64,000 bases of DNA from Bolinopsis microptera (taxonomy: Eukaryota > Ctenophora > Tentaculata > Lobata > Bolinopsidae), in the NCBI RefSeq assembly GCF_026151205.1, contig NC_087075.1, positions 14,583,628 through 14,647,627 on the forward strand. Direction: 5' to 3'. The translations under genes were made by a program, and so were the position numbers. How positions within the stretch are numbered: the first letter of the stretch is position 1; the number at the start of each line of letters is the position of its first letter. The notes beneath the pieces were generated by a model, which had not been told where the DNA came from, did not search any database, and saw only the letters and a program-made list of their open reading frames with translations. Shown one piece after another: positions 1-8,589 of the stretch.

Positions 1-51
1 GTTTAAAACGTTTGACTTTCACCCATTGCCCGGTAGGACAAATCAATATGT

Positions 52-2168
52 TCATTGCATCCAAGTTTTCTCCGGTATACTGCTTCCAGTATCTTGATGG
101 AGACTTGTGTCACTCTCACCGACCTCATCGGTCAAAACTTTAATCAAAACCGCTAAAATTATTTAATAAAATTAAAATTAAGTTTCAACTAACCAGCATC
201 ACTGTTTAGTTTCAACTAACCAGCATCACTGTTTAGTTTCAACTAACCAGCATCACTGTTTAGTTTCAACTAACCAGCATCACTGTTTAGTTTCAACTAA
301 CCAGCATCACTGTTTAGTTTCAACTAACCAGCATCACTGTTTAGTTTCAACTAACCAGCATCACTGTTTAGTTTCAACTAACCAGCATCACTGTTTAGTT
401 TCAACTAACCAGCATCACTGTTTAGTTTCAACTAACCAGCATCACTGTTTAGTTTCAACTAACCAGCATCACTGTTTAGTTTCAACTAACCAGCATCACT
501 GTTTAGTTTCAACTAACCAGCATCACTGTTTAGTTTCAACTAACCAGCATCACTGTTTAGTTTCAACTAACCAGCATCACTGTTTAGTTTCAACTAACCA
601 GCATCACTGTTTAGTTTCAACTAACCAGCATCACTGTTTAGTTTCAACTAACCAGCATCACTGTTGGGTATCCTCAGCCTCTTGTGAACACAAAACAGCT
701 GAGTAGGAGACAACACAAAGTAGTGTCCCTCATTTATAATCGCCTCCCCAAACGTCCTAACATAGCGGCACAGGGAGCTGGTGACGTAGTACACGTCGTT
801 GTGGTGCAGGTCCAGGAAGCGGAGTACTGTGGAGCACGAGGACACGTCCTGGTTGTGGCTGGGAGACAGAGGGTAACAGAGGCTGGGAGACATACATGAT
901 AATAGTGCTTATAGCCAAAAAGAAAACTAGACAATATCTGTGGAGCACGAGGACACGTCCTGGTTGTGGCTGTGGAGACAGAGGTTACATGAGAAGTACT
1001 TTTTGATTTCCAACATTGTTTGTTTAGTGATAAGTAGGTAATACTATCTTCCATTCGGGGAAATTAAAACTTTAAATCAAGCCGTGACGAATTCCTCATA
1101 AAGTTACTTGTTACTTGAAGTTAGTTACTTGTTACTTGTAATTTACTTGTAATTTACTTGTAATTTACTTGTAAAACACTGCACACTGCTTACCAATTAA
1201 CTATTTTCAGAAGGTAATGCTCCAGGGAACTCCGTCTCTGTTCTATAATAGCAGGAGATAGGTTACCAGACAGTTGCTTAGGAGGGAAGGAACCTTTAAA
1301 CATCTTGAAACTGTCTGATATCTTGTCGTGAAGTTTGCGGAACTCGCTGTAGCGCCGGTACACACACCAGTTTCTCTCCTGTGTGAACACGTCTATTCTG
1401 TAAACCTGAGGGGGTTATTCTGTGAACCTGAGGGGGGTATTCTGTAAACCTAAGGGGGTTATTCTGTGAACGCTATAAATTTTGCCCCAGACTCCTCTAA
1501 TTTGCCCCAGACTCCTCTCTGTCTATCCGTGCAACTACACCCTACTACTAGAGTACTTACCACGTGCAACTACACCCTGCTACTAGAGTACTTACCACGT
1601 GCAACTACACCCTACTACTAGAGTACTTACCACGTGCAACTACACCCTGCTACTAGAGTACTTACCACGTGTCTATCAGTACTTACCACGTGTCTATCAG
1701 CACTTACCACGTGTCTATCAGCACTTACCACGTGTCTATCAGTACTTACCACGTGTCTATCAGCACTTACCACGTGTCTATCAGTACTTACCACGTGTCT
1801 ATCAGTACTTACCACGTGTCTATCAGTACTTACCACGTGTCTATCAGTACTTACCACGTGTCTAGCAGTACTTACCACGTGTCTATCAGTACTTACCACG
1901 TGTCTATCAGCACTTACCACGTGTCTATCAGTACTTACCACGTGTCTATCAGTACTTACCACGTGTCTATCAGTACTTACCACGTGTCTATCAGTACTTA
2001 CCACGTGTCTATCAGCACTTACCACGTGTCTATCAGTACTTACCACGTGTCTATCAGGTGACTCTCTGATATGGGCCTCGTGTATAACAATGTGTTTGAC
2101 ACGTGTGTTGGATACCCCGTACTCCCGGTCCATTCTCCACAGACCACTTGCTGAGTCCGGCAGTGAAC
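52..2168 (-). CDS. PX-domain (phosphoinositide-binding) protein, last four exons
   Basis: Four exons on the minus strand join in phase: A 2168-2044, B 1405-1194, C 858-653, D 152-52 (TGA at 54-52). All introns are GT-AG. Exons A to C together encode a complete PX domain: a short strand region (KHIVIHEAHI), the VYRRYSEFRKLH signature that contains the phosphoinositide-binding Arg, the proline loop SFPPKQLSGN, and a closing helix ending in VLRFLDL. PX domains bind membrane phosphoinositides, usually on endosomes; sorting nexins and KIF16B are examples, but I cannot assign a subfamily. An ATG in exon A (2133) would give about 202 aa; otherwise more exons lie upstream. Exon D is the least certain: it is short but in the right phase. 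Every intron shown is dominated by tandem repeats that overlap the splice sites. Confidence 0.72.
181..660. repeat. 27-bp minisatellite (~18 copies) spanning a 5' splice site
   Basis: About 18 near-perfect copies fill almost the whole intron between exons C and D of the PX gene. Read on the minus strand, each unit contains the last bases of exon C (AACAGTGATGCTG) followed directly by the intron start GTTAGTTGAAACTA. The exon end and its donor have therefore been multiplied together. The copy at 660-648 is the one in register with the exon. Confidence 0.95.
827..983. repeat. Duplicated acceptor and start of exon C
   Basis: The segment 827-871 (start of exon C plus its acceptor) is repeated at 938-983 with few changes. 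On the minus strand both copies read a pyrimidine tract, CAG, then CCACAACCAGGACG. This gives two candidate 3' splice sites about 110 bp apart; the inner one (AG at 860-859) keeps the exon open into the PX domain. Confidence 0.8.
1101..1175. repeat. Short TTACTTGT-type tandem repeat next to a donor
   Basis: Degenerate 8-11 bp units built on TTACTTG lie about 20 bp inside the intron that starts at 1193 on the minus strand. On that strand they read CAAGTAA, which resembles a weak donor core. No other feature is seen in this intron apart from the exon C acceptor duplication. Confidence 0.8.
1397..1472. repeat. Acceptor-bearing tandem repeat (3-4 copies) at exon B
   Basis: Units of about 24-26 bp. 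On the minus strand each reads a C-rich tract, (C)TCAG or TTAG, then GTTTACAG or GTTCACAG. The innermost copy provides the acceptor used at 1406/1405, so the 3' splice site and first exon bases are repeated. Confidence 0.85.
1529..1668. repeat. 35-bp tandem repeat, 4 copies
   Basis: Four copies of a unit starting GTGCAACTACACCCT and ending GTACTTACCAC. On the minus strand the end reads GTGGTAAGTAC, the same donor core found in the adjoining 21-bp array, so it appears to have grown from that array. Confidence 0.9.
1660..2055. repeat. 21-bp minisatellite (~19 copies) spanning the exon A donor
   Basis: On the minus strand each unit reads TGATAGACACGTG followed by GTAAGTAC: the last 13 bases of exon A plus a consensus 5' splice site. 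The copy at 2056-2036 is in register with exon A. Variants differ mainly by A/G at one position. Periodic peptide-like ORFs across it are artefacts of the repeat. Confidence 0.95.
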
Positions 2169-2330
2169 CTGGTAAAGTGAGGGTTAGTGAACCTGGTAAA
2201 GTGAGGGTTAGTGAACCTGGTAAAGTGAGGGTTAGTGAACCTGGTACTGTTAGGGGCAGTGAACCTGGTACAGTGAGGGTTAGTGAACCTGGTGCAGTGA
2301 GGGGCAGTGAACCTGGTACAGTTCTGCTAA
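2160..2330. repeat. 24-bp repeat (~7 copies) of a branch point plus acceptor
   Basis: On the minus strand the units read CTAACCCTCACTTTACCAG then GTTCA: a branch-point-like CTAAC, a pyrimidine-rich stretch and an AG acceptor. The last copy supplies the acceptor of exon A (AG at 2170-2169). Some units have the variants CTGCCCC or TGTACCAG. Confidence 0.9.
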
Positions 2331-2335
2331 AGTAA

Positions 2336-3560
2336 AATAGGTGATGGGAAGCTGTGTTAAATATTGTTAATTTTAAGGTATATAATATCATGATATTATT
2401 TAAATTACATTTAAACTATAGCTTAAATACTCAAATACTCAAAGCACGGATCTGACGTAACACCAGGAACTATTTGGTATAAAATTATATACTTTATTTC
2501 AATTTCACTGCAATATACCTTGAAGTGACGTCATGGTAGTGTTTAGTTACTATTTAGAGACTATTTAACCCTCTCAACCAAGTGGCACTTCTCTCATTAT
2601 GGAGCCAGTACTAGGTCTGTTAGGTCTCTTCTTTAGTGGTTAACATGTCTTTTTGAAATGATAAGGTAAGGTCAGAAACTATAAATAGTTTTAAATAATC
2701 AATTTGTGTGATCAACCAGTAAGTTAGACAAGACTCAATTTTAACTGAAGTAGAAATTGATCATCAAAATTAAGATTTGAAACTTGAATCAATCTTAACA
2801 CAAAAACAGCGAGTAGTTTTGGATAATATCATTATTACAGTGTCAGTAAAATGCACAGTTGGTGTTTTGATAACGATATTTATATTGGTAATCAAAATTA
2901 GAGCAAGTACATTATCACATTCAACAAGTATAAAAGTATCGATAATATAACACGGTGTATTTATGCATCTTTGCAAAAACTTATGTCAAAAACTGTTTTG
3001 CTATGCATTAAACTTTGTAGTTAAAAATTTACAGACAAGTAAATGTGAAAAATATGATAAATTAAAATCATTTCTATGATTTGATATCGCTATCAATGAG
3101 GCAAGAATATTATGATTAGTAATTGGATCTAAAAGGAGCAACACATTCATTATGTTCTAAAGAAGTTACAACAAGCACTACCAACTTGGTGATAGTAACA
3201 TAATGAGGTTGAAAATGCTACAGAGAATAAAGATTTACAAATGTTTACAGTTTAGCAATGCTCATACAATGATAATAGAGAATTTAAAATATCCATGATG
3301 GCAAGTTCTTTTTTATTCATGAACTCGGTGTTAGTTGGTACCATACCAAGATTCACAAAAGTTTTACAGTCACTTGCTCATCATGATTACGCGCTGAAAA
3401 TAATCAAAAATCCTTCGAAATCTTCGATTGATTGGCGCAGATTTCTCATGCAAGACATAACAAATCTCCGTTTAAAATACTGAAGATTCCCAGAACCTTA
3501 TGCCCCTATCCTCAACTGAAACATCACATCAAATAAGAAATGATGGAGTTACTCAAAGTT
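2336..3560. other. AT-rich interval, no gene recognised
   Basis: This lies between the PX gene and the LEM-domain gene. It may hold further 5' exons of the PX gene and the 3' untranslated region of the LEM gene: an AATAAA lies on the minus strand at 3317-3312. Small ORFs here show no recognisable domain. Confidence 0.5.
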
Positions 3561-4308
3561 TTAATTAGACCCTGAACCAAAGTAGAAATACATAATAATG
3601 GCAAGTGCGAAAACAGCAGCAATGCGCACTTTCCACTTAGCGCTCCGCTCAGCTGGTGTCACCTGAACCTGCTCGGAATCAGAGGCTGAGGATGAGGCTG
3701 AAGCTGGTTCAGGTGTTGGGTGTGGAATGTTGGTGCGCTTTACGGGAGAGGTTAATCTGACGGGTCGAGCACTGGCTAAGTCTATACCTCCGTCTGAATC
3801 TGGAAAAAGCAGCGTGTAATTGTCAACACACAGTGAGCATACTGTGCAACAGTGTTACATACTAAATTGAAGCTAAATGTATTAAAATAGGTTTTTAAGT
3901 CAGGGAAAATCAATGATCCGACTTGCTTTTTAGGATTGATGTAACTTAAAATTCTCCTACCTGAACTGTCAACTTCCCCAATCATTTGCAGATACTTTAA
4001 TTCATACACCCTTCTTGTTGTTTCAGTTATCGGACCTTCAAAATAGTTAAAATATCCATAAATTCGAAAAATTGAAAAAGAATACAGCTTGTGACTGTTA
4101 TCTAACTCAAAACTCAATGAATGATACATATTTTTGTTTGATATAAAGAATATCCATTTCAGTCTATAACTATTAATTAATTTAATATGCAATAAAATAT
4201 CTGAAGCTAATTGTTTAATTTGATATGTAAATATTTACCTGGTTGAAATCCTAATTCAGTAAGATTGTCACGAAGTTCATAATTTGAAAGAGCTGTTACA
4301 TCTACCAT
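3561..4308 (-). CDS. Small LEM-domain inner nuclear membrane protein (emerin-like)
   Basis: Three exons on the minus strand join in phase to a 127-aa protein: 4308-4239, 4035-3961 and 3799-3561 (TAA). Exons 1 and 2 form a LEM domain at residues 1 to about 45: MVDVTALSNYELRDNL, then GFQPG joined to PITETTRRVYELK, the usual G-P-[IV]-T-x-T-R-x-x-Y-E pattern. A Ser/Pro/Glu-rich linker follows. A single hydrophobic segment (about 108-124, AAVFALAIIMYFYF) ends four residues before the C-terminus, giving tail-anchor topology. LEM domains bind BAF (BANF1) and tether chromatin to the inner nuclear membrane. It is much shorter than vertebrate emerin. The presence of this family points to an animal genome. 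Confidence 0.85.
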
Positions 4309-4686
4309 CTTGCTCTGTCAGAACTAAGGATGATAACAATAAGAACAGCAATAAACTGTACACTACACATCATAGCAATCAACACAAAAACACGCGCGAC
4401 AGTCCCACCTTGCGGCCTAACATACTATTAGAGCTAATACCATTTAAGTTCAAGCTGGTTTGTTAACAATATTGAAATATAGAAAGTGTGAACTAAAAGA
4501 GGTTATACTGTAAATCACGCATGATAGGTTCAAAAAGAAAGAAGAAACTAAGTAGAAAACATATCTGAATATCCAAGTGGAGGTTTACAAAACGAAATTA
4601 TACTATAATTACATGACACCTGCAGGTTTTAAACTTGCAACCATCCGATTACAATCCCCATTCAAATCACTTATTGTTTCATTGAA
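4309..4686. other. Upstream region of the LEM-domain gene
   Basis: This holds the presumed promoter and 5' untranslated region of the LEM gene. No TATA box, repeat or second gene could be supported; the short plus-strand ORF at 4284-4466 has no recognisable features. Confidence 0.4.
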
Positions 4687-5613
4687 TTGAACTTTAAACA
4701 ATCAAATATATATACACACAAAATACAACACATCATCTACTCCATCATCTGGGCAGGGATGAGGTTGTACAAGACTTCTGATAGAGGGGTCTCATGTTTG
4801 ATGTCAATCTTCTTTCCTCTGTACCCACGAAAAGCGATAAGAGTTGTTCTAGCAAATCCTATCCTTGTTCTTACATGCCTTACTACATCACAGTATCTCT
4901 CTCCTCTTTCTGGCTATGAGATCTGCTCATTTGTTGACAAATTGCTTAAACTCTTTCGACATACCAGATGTGTGGAATCACATCTTGCTTACGGAATAAG
5001 TGTTTGGGGCTCAGCCCTCAAAGACCAACCAAACGATAAGCTGTTCATAACTCAGAAACGTTGTATAAGAATCCTCTTTGGAGACCTAAATGCATACCTC
5101 GACAAACATGCCACTTGTGCACGAGCCAGACCTTATACAAAACAGAGGTTAGGAGCTGCTTTTTTCGAAAAAGAGCACACCAAGCCCATTTTTAATCGAC
5201 TAAAATTGCTTACTGTTCAAAACTTGTACAAATACCACTGTATATCTGAGATATTTCGAATCATGAAATTTCGCACTCCATACTCGTTGTATTGTACTAT
5301 AGACTCATCAAAACGTGATACAAGCAATGTCATAATCCTCCCAAGAAAAACCAACACGTTTCTTTATATAGCCTCCAAATTGTGGAATAGCATACATAAA
5401 CAGATTCTAAATGAGAATGGGGAAATCCTCACTACTTCTGTATCTTTGGTTAAATTACGCTGTAAAAGTATCATCCTGGGATCCCAATCCATCAACAATA
5501 ATAACACCTGGACTTACCACAACTTTCACATCGCCCCTCACTCAGTCACAGACCAAACCAGTTCATCACTCACTCACCAAATTGCCGACCCAATATCTAT
5601 TGAAGAGGCGTAA
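4687..5613 (+). pseudogene. 5'-truncated LINE relic (C-terminal part of ORF2)
   Basis: An open stretch whose central part (from about 4940) matches the C-terminal tail of LINE A ORF2: shared blocks include ESHL-Y-I-VWG, LFGD-AYLDK, CARARP, EHTKP and VQNLY-YHC. The endonuclease and reverse transcriptase cores are absent, as expected for a 5'-truncated insertion. Divergence from LINE A is large, so it comes from an older or sister family. The first ~80 codons are not recognisable. Confidence 0.8.
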
Positions 5614-5811
5614 ATTTTCTAGACAAATGACATTATATCGATATTATTGCTGCAGCAGATACAAATACCAACATTATTATATTCCCAAACGTTTGAACCA
5701 TTAAATTAACTAGGAAATTCAATCATCAACTTAACTTTTACTGTTTAAAACTTATATGATGATATTAACTTAACTTATTATTATTTTTTTTTTTTAAAAC
5801 ATACTTCTTTT

Positions 5812-6048
5812 TAGTGTGGTGACTTGGGGTCCATAAATATAACAATACAAGCTGATAAACCAAAAAGAACAACTGGGGTAGGTAGGTAGCCCTGGTGGGT
5901 GCGTAAACTTTACGGTCTGCTCTCTCCAAGATCAGCCTGCTTCTCCTTTTTGCCGTGAAGCCTAATTTCTAGTTTTTATAAATACAATGCAAGTGCAGGT
6001 TTACTAATCTTAATCTACTTAACAACTCAATAGCCCAAGTCACCATAC
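5812..6048. repeat. Possible foldback element downstream of the LINE relic
   Basis: Inverted 12-bp ends TGGTGACTTGGG (about 5816) and CCCAAGTCACCA (about 6033) bracket 235 bp. This could be a small foldback element or a structured LINE 3' tail. No clear target duplication was seen. Confidence 0.4.
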
Positions 6049-6212
6049 CCGTAGTATATTCCATGGTAATAGAAGAACTTTAAAGTTTTTAAAATTGTTG
6101 CTATAATTGATTTAAATAAAAAATTTGTTGTTTTCTTGAAGAAAAAAAAAAAAATTGTTGTTTTCTTGAAATATAGCTGGGATGAAGGTTGCCTTGTCCA
6201 CTCTTCTAGGTA

Positions 6213-6407
6213 CTAATTTTTCTTTAAGTTCTTGCTCATTTTGTACACTTCTTCGAAGAGTCTTTGTCCTATTTGATAAGCAATTGGGGCGTGAAACCCT
6301 AATGTCAAGAAAGGTGTTATCAAATGGAGTCCAAACTCCTCTAGCAGATACATCAAGCCGAGCTTGGTCACCTGTTTTAGTTTTGGGGTTGAGACAGTCA
6401 CCCTCAT
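6213..6407 (-). CDS. Unassigned hydrophobic ORF, 64 aa
   Basis: A minus-strand ORF with a plausible protein-like composition (LLEEFGLHLITPFLTLGF, then IAYQIGQRLFEEVYKM). It could be an exon or relic of a membrane-associated protein. I do not recognise the family. No supported splice partners were found, and it may be spurious. Confidence 0.25.
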   Translation of the reverse strand: MRVTVSTPKLKQVTKLGLMYLLEEFGLHLITPFLTLGFHAPIAYQIGQRLFEEVYKMSKNLKKN

Positions 6408-6666
6408 TTACCGCGTCTTCTGTAGCTGGAATTCAACTTACACATCATGACATACCTCACGCACGAGATTGGCCATTGTGTCTCTGATGTGATTATGGGT
6501 AATCATCATGTAGCCCCTAATTTGCAATTGAGGAGCTTGCAAGTTTGGAGTGGCAGTGTGTTGAGCCTACTGGAAGCCTCTTTTTCTCTTGCTGCTAGTA
6601 AAATATAACTATATTTTATTTCAAAACTTTGTTTTATTAGTAGAGCTCTCTTGGAGGAGGTGTCAC

Positions 6667-6960
6667 CAGTGGCATAACGTTGCCTGTTGGCGCCCCCGCC
6701 AAAAAAGCGCCCCCCTGTTGGCGCCTCCTCCCCTTTTGGTGCCCCTCCCTAAAATTTAACAAATTAGGTGATTTTAGAGGATACGCCGGTAAAATCTCTA
6801 AAAAAGTGTGTATCTAGAGCAAAACGCGCAGTTTTGCTAGTACTTTAGTTAAGTTTTCGAAATTGTCCCACATTCAAACGACGATTTGGCGTCCCCCTAA
6901 GACGGCGCCCCCCCCCCCCCCTGAACAGCGGGGTCAGCGGGGCCCTACTTTACGCCACTG
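6667..6960. mobile_element. hAT-like non-autonomous DNA transposon (MITE), 294 bp
   Basis: The termini are CAGTGGCATAAC and, inverted, CAGTGGCGTAAA. They are flanked by a perfect 8-bp direct duplication GGTGTCAC (6659-6666 and 6961-6968). An 8-bp target duplication with CAG-type ends is typical of the hAT superfamily. There is no transposase; the interior has C-rich runs. Confidence 0.88.
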
Positions 6961-6968
6961 GGTGTCAC

Positions 6969-7984
6969 ACATTTCAGCTTTATTACAGGGTGAGAATCCT
7001 TGTCAGGTTTTGCTGGTTCTTCCAGGGCTTATGTCTGTCCGCATTGCACTTTGTGGCGAGGCAGCATTAGTGTCAATAAAAGAATCTTACTGCTATACTC
7101 TTTATGCGGTATATGGACAGCTCCTCTAGAGAACCTATACCTGCACCATGCCGCCGTGGGCTTTTCACGACTTCCAATATACCTATCTTATGATAGAGGC
7201 CAGCTAATCGGCTTAATAGATAAACCGGACAACCGGACCGCAACTTAACAAGACCAATGGGACATCTCAACCTGACCACGATAAGGCATTACTCGGCGTA
7301 GGGCGCTGAGAAAGTCTTGTATCAAAAGCTTCAATCCTCTCACTAAAACCGGGAAAGTGCGCACGCGCAAAACTTTATCTTTCCTTTTCACGATCACGTG
7401 ACAAGCAACTCACGCATCCACACGCAACTCCCCCACGATCCAATCAGGCCCTCTTTCTCGACCATTTCTGTACTCAGGCACCGGTCCCCCAAAGCAACTT
7501 ACCGGGCATCATAACAGTACACAATCTCCTTGACCTCACACCATCTATTTTACTTTTTCCGAACCTCCTCAACACACCAGCGATCTGCCCAGCACCACCT
7601 TTGACAATAAACTAAGGAGCATGTCAATGGGGCGAGATCAGTCTCATTTCATAGTCACACGGGATCTATGGTAGTCAATCTTCGGAGGGGCGCCCCCACT
7701 CAACTGCCATTGCTCTTGCAATGGTACCAGATGTATCTCTGCATTACCGGGATAGTGGCGCAAACATCTGGGCCTCAGTAGGACTCTTTGGTATTATTGA
7801 GTCGCTTGCTCTTTCGAGTCAAGTCAGTAGATGCTGCACCAACAAAATAAAACATTTCAGCTATAGCATCATACTTGGCTTGGAGCATGGAATTTTTGGT
7901 TTTTTAATCATTTCTTTCACAGAGTTGGTAAGGCTATAGCTACTTGAAGCTACCAAAAAAGTGGCTCAAAATTAAACTCGTGCT
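6969..7984. other. Interval without a recognised gene
   Basis: The base composition is more GC-rich than its surroundings at about 7240-7700. ORFs on both strands (up to 88 aa) overlap one another and show no motifs. It could be an old transposon body or a regulatory region. Confidence 0.4.
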
Positions 7985-8245
7985 TAACTTTTTTAATACT
8001 TTCAACACTACTATATAACAAATAATTTGAGGACTAGCAATGGTTATGTTAACAATGAACTAGAGACCTTGTTTGGACGATGGGGGGCTCAGGGAGGATG
8101 GATCACTGCTCCTAGAAAATGAGTTGAGTTGTCAGTTCGGTTCGTCATGTGTTCACATACCACTAGTCACTACACCTAATAAAAAACCATTGCTAGTCCA
8201 AAAAAATATATAGTAGTGTTGAAGTATTCCAAGATAGGCATTCTC
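7985..8245. mobile_element. Foldback/MITE-like element with ~55-bp inverted ends
   Basis: The left end (AATACTTTCAACACTACTAT ... GGACTAGCAATGGTT) is repeated inverted at the right end (AACCATTGCTAGTCC ... ATAGTAGTGTTGAAGTATTC). About 150 bp lie between them. There is no ORF and the target duplication is not clear. Confidence 0.75.
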
Positions 8246-8589
8246 TGAATACCTGTCTCAACAAATTTTTTGTTTATTTATTTTTACTCTGAAAATTCTG
8301 CTCAAACAATTTTACCTACACAATTAACAATTTCAAACCAAATCACCCCATCCAAACCCAGTTTGTCCTGTTGTTGTTAGTGTGTCTGACCTTTGAATGA
8401 TTTATATATTTTTGAATACTTCAATCACTCTTTTGAAAGTTCTTGAAAAAATTCTATTCAATCATATTCCCACTTAACCCACCTCATATCACTCACAATG
8501 AACCGGCTGATGCTCTTCTCCTTTCAGGTGCAGGGGTCTGTCCAAGCTGGCCCCCTGGACTCCGGACATATCTCTGATATCATATCATC

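Noticed and set aside
181-660. Regular 27-bp repeat as a CRISPR array
   Set aside because: The units are contiguous, with no unique spacers, in a eukaryotic intron; it is a minisatellite.
1599-2391. Long ORFs on both strands across 1599-2391 coding for periodic peptides
   Set aside because: They arise because the 21- and 24-bp units are multiples of three and lack stops; only 2044-2168 on the minus strand fits a real exon.
5411-5704. Second plus-strand ORF overlapping the LINE relic
   Set aside because: It is a frame shadow of the relic's C-terminal part.
7000-7280. Overlapping ORFs of 68-88 aa near 7.0-7.3 kb as genes
   Set aside because: They overlap on both strands, lack motifs and show no splice partners.
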